A DNA stretch of 64,000 bases from Bacillota bacterium (GTDB lineage: Bacteria > Bacillota_E > Sulfobacillia > Sulfobacillales > JAIMBI01). The translations under genes were made by a program, and so were the position numbers. The DNA lies in NCBI GenBank assembly GCA_021828405.1, contig JAKARZ010000003.1, positions 22,171 through 86,170 on the forward strand, given 5' to 3'. Below, in pieces: positions 62,854 to 64,000 of this stretch (position 1 is the stretch's first letter; each line of letters begins with the position of its first letter). A model generated the notes under the pieces. The model had not been told where the DNA came from. It saw nothing but the letters and a program-made list of their open reading frames with translations, and did no database searches.

Positions 62854-63852
62854 GTGGCCTTCACCGTTGCGGATTTCCATGATTTAGTTATTCTGCTGGA
62901 CAAAAATCCAGACTGGCAGCGGGAGCTTCGTCGTCTGACCCTTAGCGACGAAGTGCTTGCTTTGCCAGAGCAGTTCCATGCCCTAGCGGCTGCGGAAGCT
63001 CTCGTCGACGAACGGTTGGCCTCCATGCTGGCGGCGCAGGAGCGTAATCACCAGCAATACGTGGCGAACGCGGCCGCCTCGGAGGCCCGCTTCGCCGAGC
63101 TCCGTGCAGCGGACGAGCGCTTGGCCGAGCAGATTGCGGCCGCCACGGCCCGCGCCGATGCCCAGTTCGCCGCCGCTCAAGCGCGTGCCGATGCCCAGTT
63201 CGCCGCCGCTCAAGCGCGTGCCGATGCCCAGTTTGCCGAGCTTCGTGCAGCGGACCAGCGCCTGGCCGAGCAAATTGCGGCCGCCACGGCCCGCGCCGAT
63301 GCCCAGTTCGCCGCCGCTCAAGCGCGTGCCGATGCCCAGTTTGCCGAACTTCGCGCAGCGGACGAGCACTTGGCCGGGCGCATAGACGCCTTGACTTCGG
63401 ACCTGCACCAATTTCAGCGGCAAACCGAAAATCGACTGGCCAACTTAGACGGCGCCTCGTTGGAACAGCAGTTTGCCCGGCGCGCCCCCGCCCATCTTGG
63501 CAACATCGGGCTGCGGCGTACGCGCGTCATCCCAACAGCAGATTGGGTTGCCAACATCGAGGACGCCGTCGACGCCGGACTCTTGGACGAGAACGAGGCC
63601 AAGGACGTCCGCAGCCTGGACGCGGTAGTCCACGCACGCGACGCCGCGGGCGACGTGTGGCTAGCCGTCGAGCTGTCGGTTACCGTCGATGTGCATGATG
63701 TAGATCGGGCGATCCGGCGCGCCGTCCTCTTGAGCCGGGCGTTGGGACGGAGTCGGCCCATGGTCGCCGGGGAACGTCTGACCGAAGGAGCGAAGAAGCG
63801 GCTGGACTCGACTCCCGACAGCCTCTACGTTCGATGGCCAGCGTCCAACTGA
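62854..63852 (+). CDS. Hendecad-repeat coiled-coil protein with nuclease-like C-terminus
   Basis: A 332-residue protein. The N-terminal block DLVILLDKNPDWQRELRRLTLSDEVLALPEQF occurs in a widespread family of unknown function. Residues about 75-175 form a long alpha-helix of 11-residue repeats (ARADAQFAAAQ, FAELRAADERL), encoded by nearly identical DNA repeats. The C-terminal domain (about 220-332) has VWLAVELSVTVDVHDVDRAIRRAVLL, which may be a PD-(D/E)xK-like core (E..), but this is not certain. The GTG start follows GGAGGG by 7 bp. It is divergent from the second ABC pair. Confidence 0.75.
   Translation: MAFTVADFHDLVILLDKNPDWQRELRRLTLSDEVLALPEQFHALAAAEALVDERLASMLAAQERNHQQYVANAAASEARFAELRAADERLAEQIAAATARADAQFAAAQARADAQFAAAQARADAQFAELRAADQRLAEQIAAATARADAQFAAAQARADAQFAELRAADEHLAGRIDALTSDLHQFQRQTENRLANLDGASLEQQFARRAPAHLGNIGLRRTRVIPTADWVANIEDAVDAGLLDENEAKDVRSLDAVVHARDAAGDVWLAVELSVTVDVHDVDRAIRRAVLLSRALGRSRPMVAGERLTEGAKKRLDSTPDSLYVRWPASN
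63084..63370 (+). repeat. In-frame tandem DNA repeats inside the coiled-coil gene
   Basis: A 33-bp unit beginning gccgatgcccagttcgccgc (11 codons, ADAQFAAAQAR) recurs three times or more, and a larger block FAELRAAD…ARADAQ is duplicated with few changes (about 63091-63230 versus 63232-63360). The high DNA identity suggests recent expansion by slippage or unequal crossing over. Confidence 0.8.
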
Positions 63853-64000
63853 TGGCATTGGGCTCAGGGACCACCCTTTAATAACTGAGGCGGCTCGAAC
63901 CTTCCGGGGATATTTGATATCTTAGCCAAGGATTTGAGCTCCCGGGGTCGGCAAGGAGCCGCCAGACCGATGGCAACGGGGGCTCCCAGCGTGCACCAGC

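Noticed and set aside
63084..63370. CRISPR-like regular repeats
   Set aside because: The repeats are in frame, have no unique spacers and encode a coiled coil.

Overview
The window is GC-rich, with strong AGGAGG ribosome binding sites, no tRNA or rRNA genes and dense one-strand operons. It carries a sulfur-oxidising heterodisulfide-reductase-like (sHdr) system, a sulfide:quinone oxidoreductase, a menaquinone-type respiratory chain (EMO, Sdh1-type succinate dehydrogenase, MenG-like and MenC-like proteins) and the wreck of an acid-type sedolisin protease. I infer a sulfur-oxidising, probably acidophilic or thermophilic Firmicute of the Sulfobacillus type. That placement rests on gene content only.

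The main system is one minus-strand operon of 15 genes from 14991 down to 2229. In order of transcription it reads dsrE2-like, hdrC1, hdrB1, hdrA, the sHdr 'hyp' gene, a fused hdrC2B2, two tandem lipoate-binding proteins (lbpA), a lipoate-protein ligase, tusA, dsrE, a GAF-domain gene, etfB, etfA and a membrane-bound EtfAB:menaquinone oxidoreductase (EMO). TusA and the DsrE proteins would carry sulfane sulfur, the Hdr complex with lipoylated LbpA would oxidise it, and EtfAB-EMO would pass the electrons to menaquinone. Two ATACCC-N4-GGGTAT inverted repeats lie in the divergent promoter region at the head of the operon. They look like operators for a persulfide- or copper-sensing CsoR/CstR-type repressor, which is not itself encoded here.

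From 15.2 to 34 kb there are two small genes divergent from the operon, mazG-like and rlmH, a heterodimeric ABC exporter, an SPFH/band-7 protein, a PaiB-like flavoprotein, an M20 amidohydrolase, a second sulfur operon (dsrE, tusA, sqr, DUF1641), the sdhCAB operon followed by a MenG-like methyltransferase, and small membrane proteins. From 34 to 43.6 kb the region is loose and partly decayed: an HtrA-like protease, a frameshifted sedolisin (S53) gene, a diguanylate cyclase with a structured leader, and two trans-sulfuration-type PLP enzymes.

From 43.6 to 52 kb lies an amino-acid salvage neighbourhood: an APC permease, a D-amino-acid-oxidase-like protein, an MFS transporter, a MenC/N-succinylamino-acid-racemase enzyme with its GNAT partner, and a serine beta-lactamase-like hydrolase. 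From 52 to 58 kb an intact enoyl-CoA hydratase sits beside decayed 3-hydroxyacyl-CoA dehydrogenase and thiolase genes, followed by a glycerate-kinase-like gene, class II DAHP synthase and a broken squalene-cyclase-like gene. The window ends with a class V aminotransferase, a second heterodimeric ABC exporter and a hendecad-repeat coiled-coil protein. The 5' end is an incomplete MFS transporter followed by a degenerate transposase.
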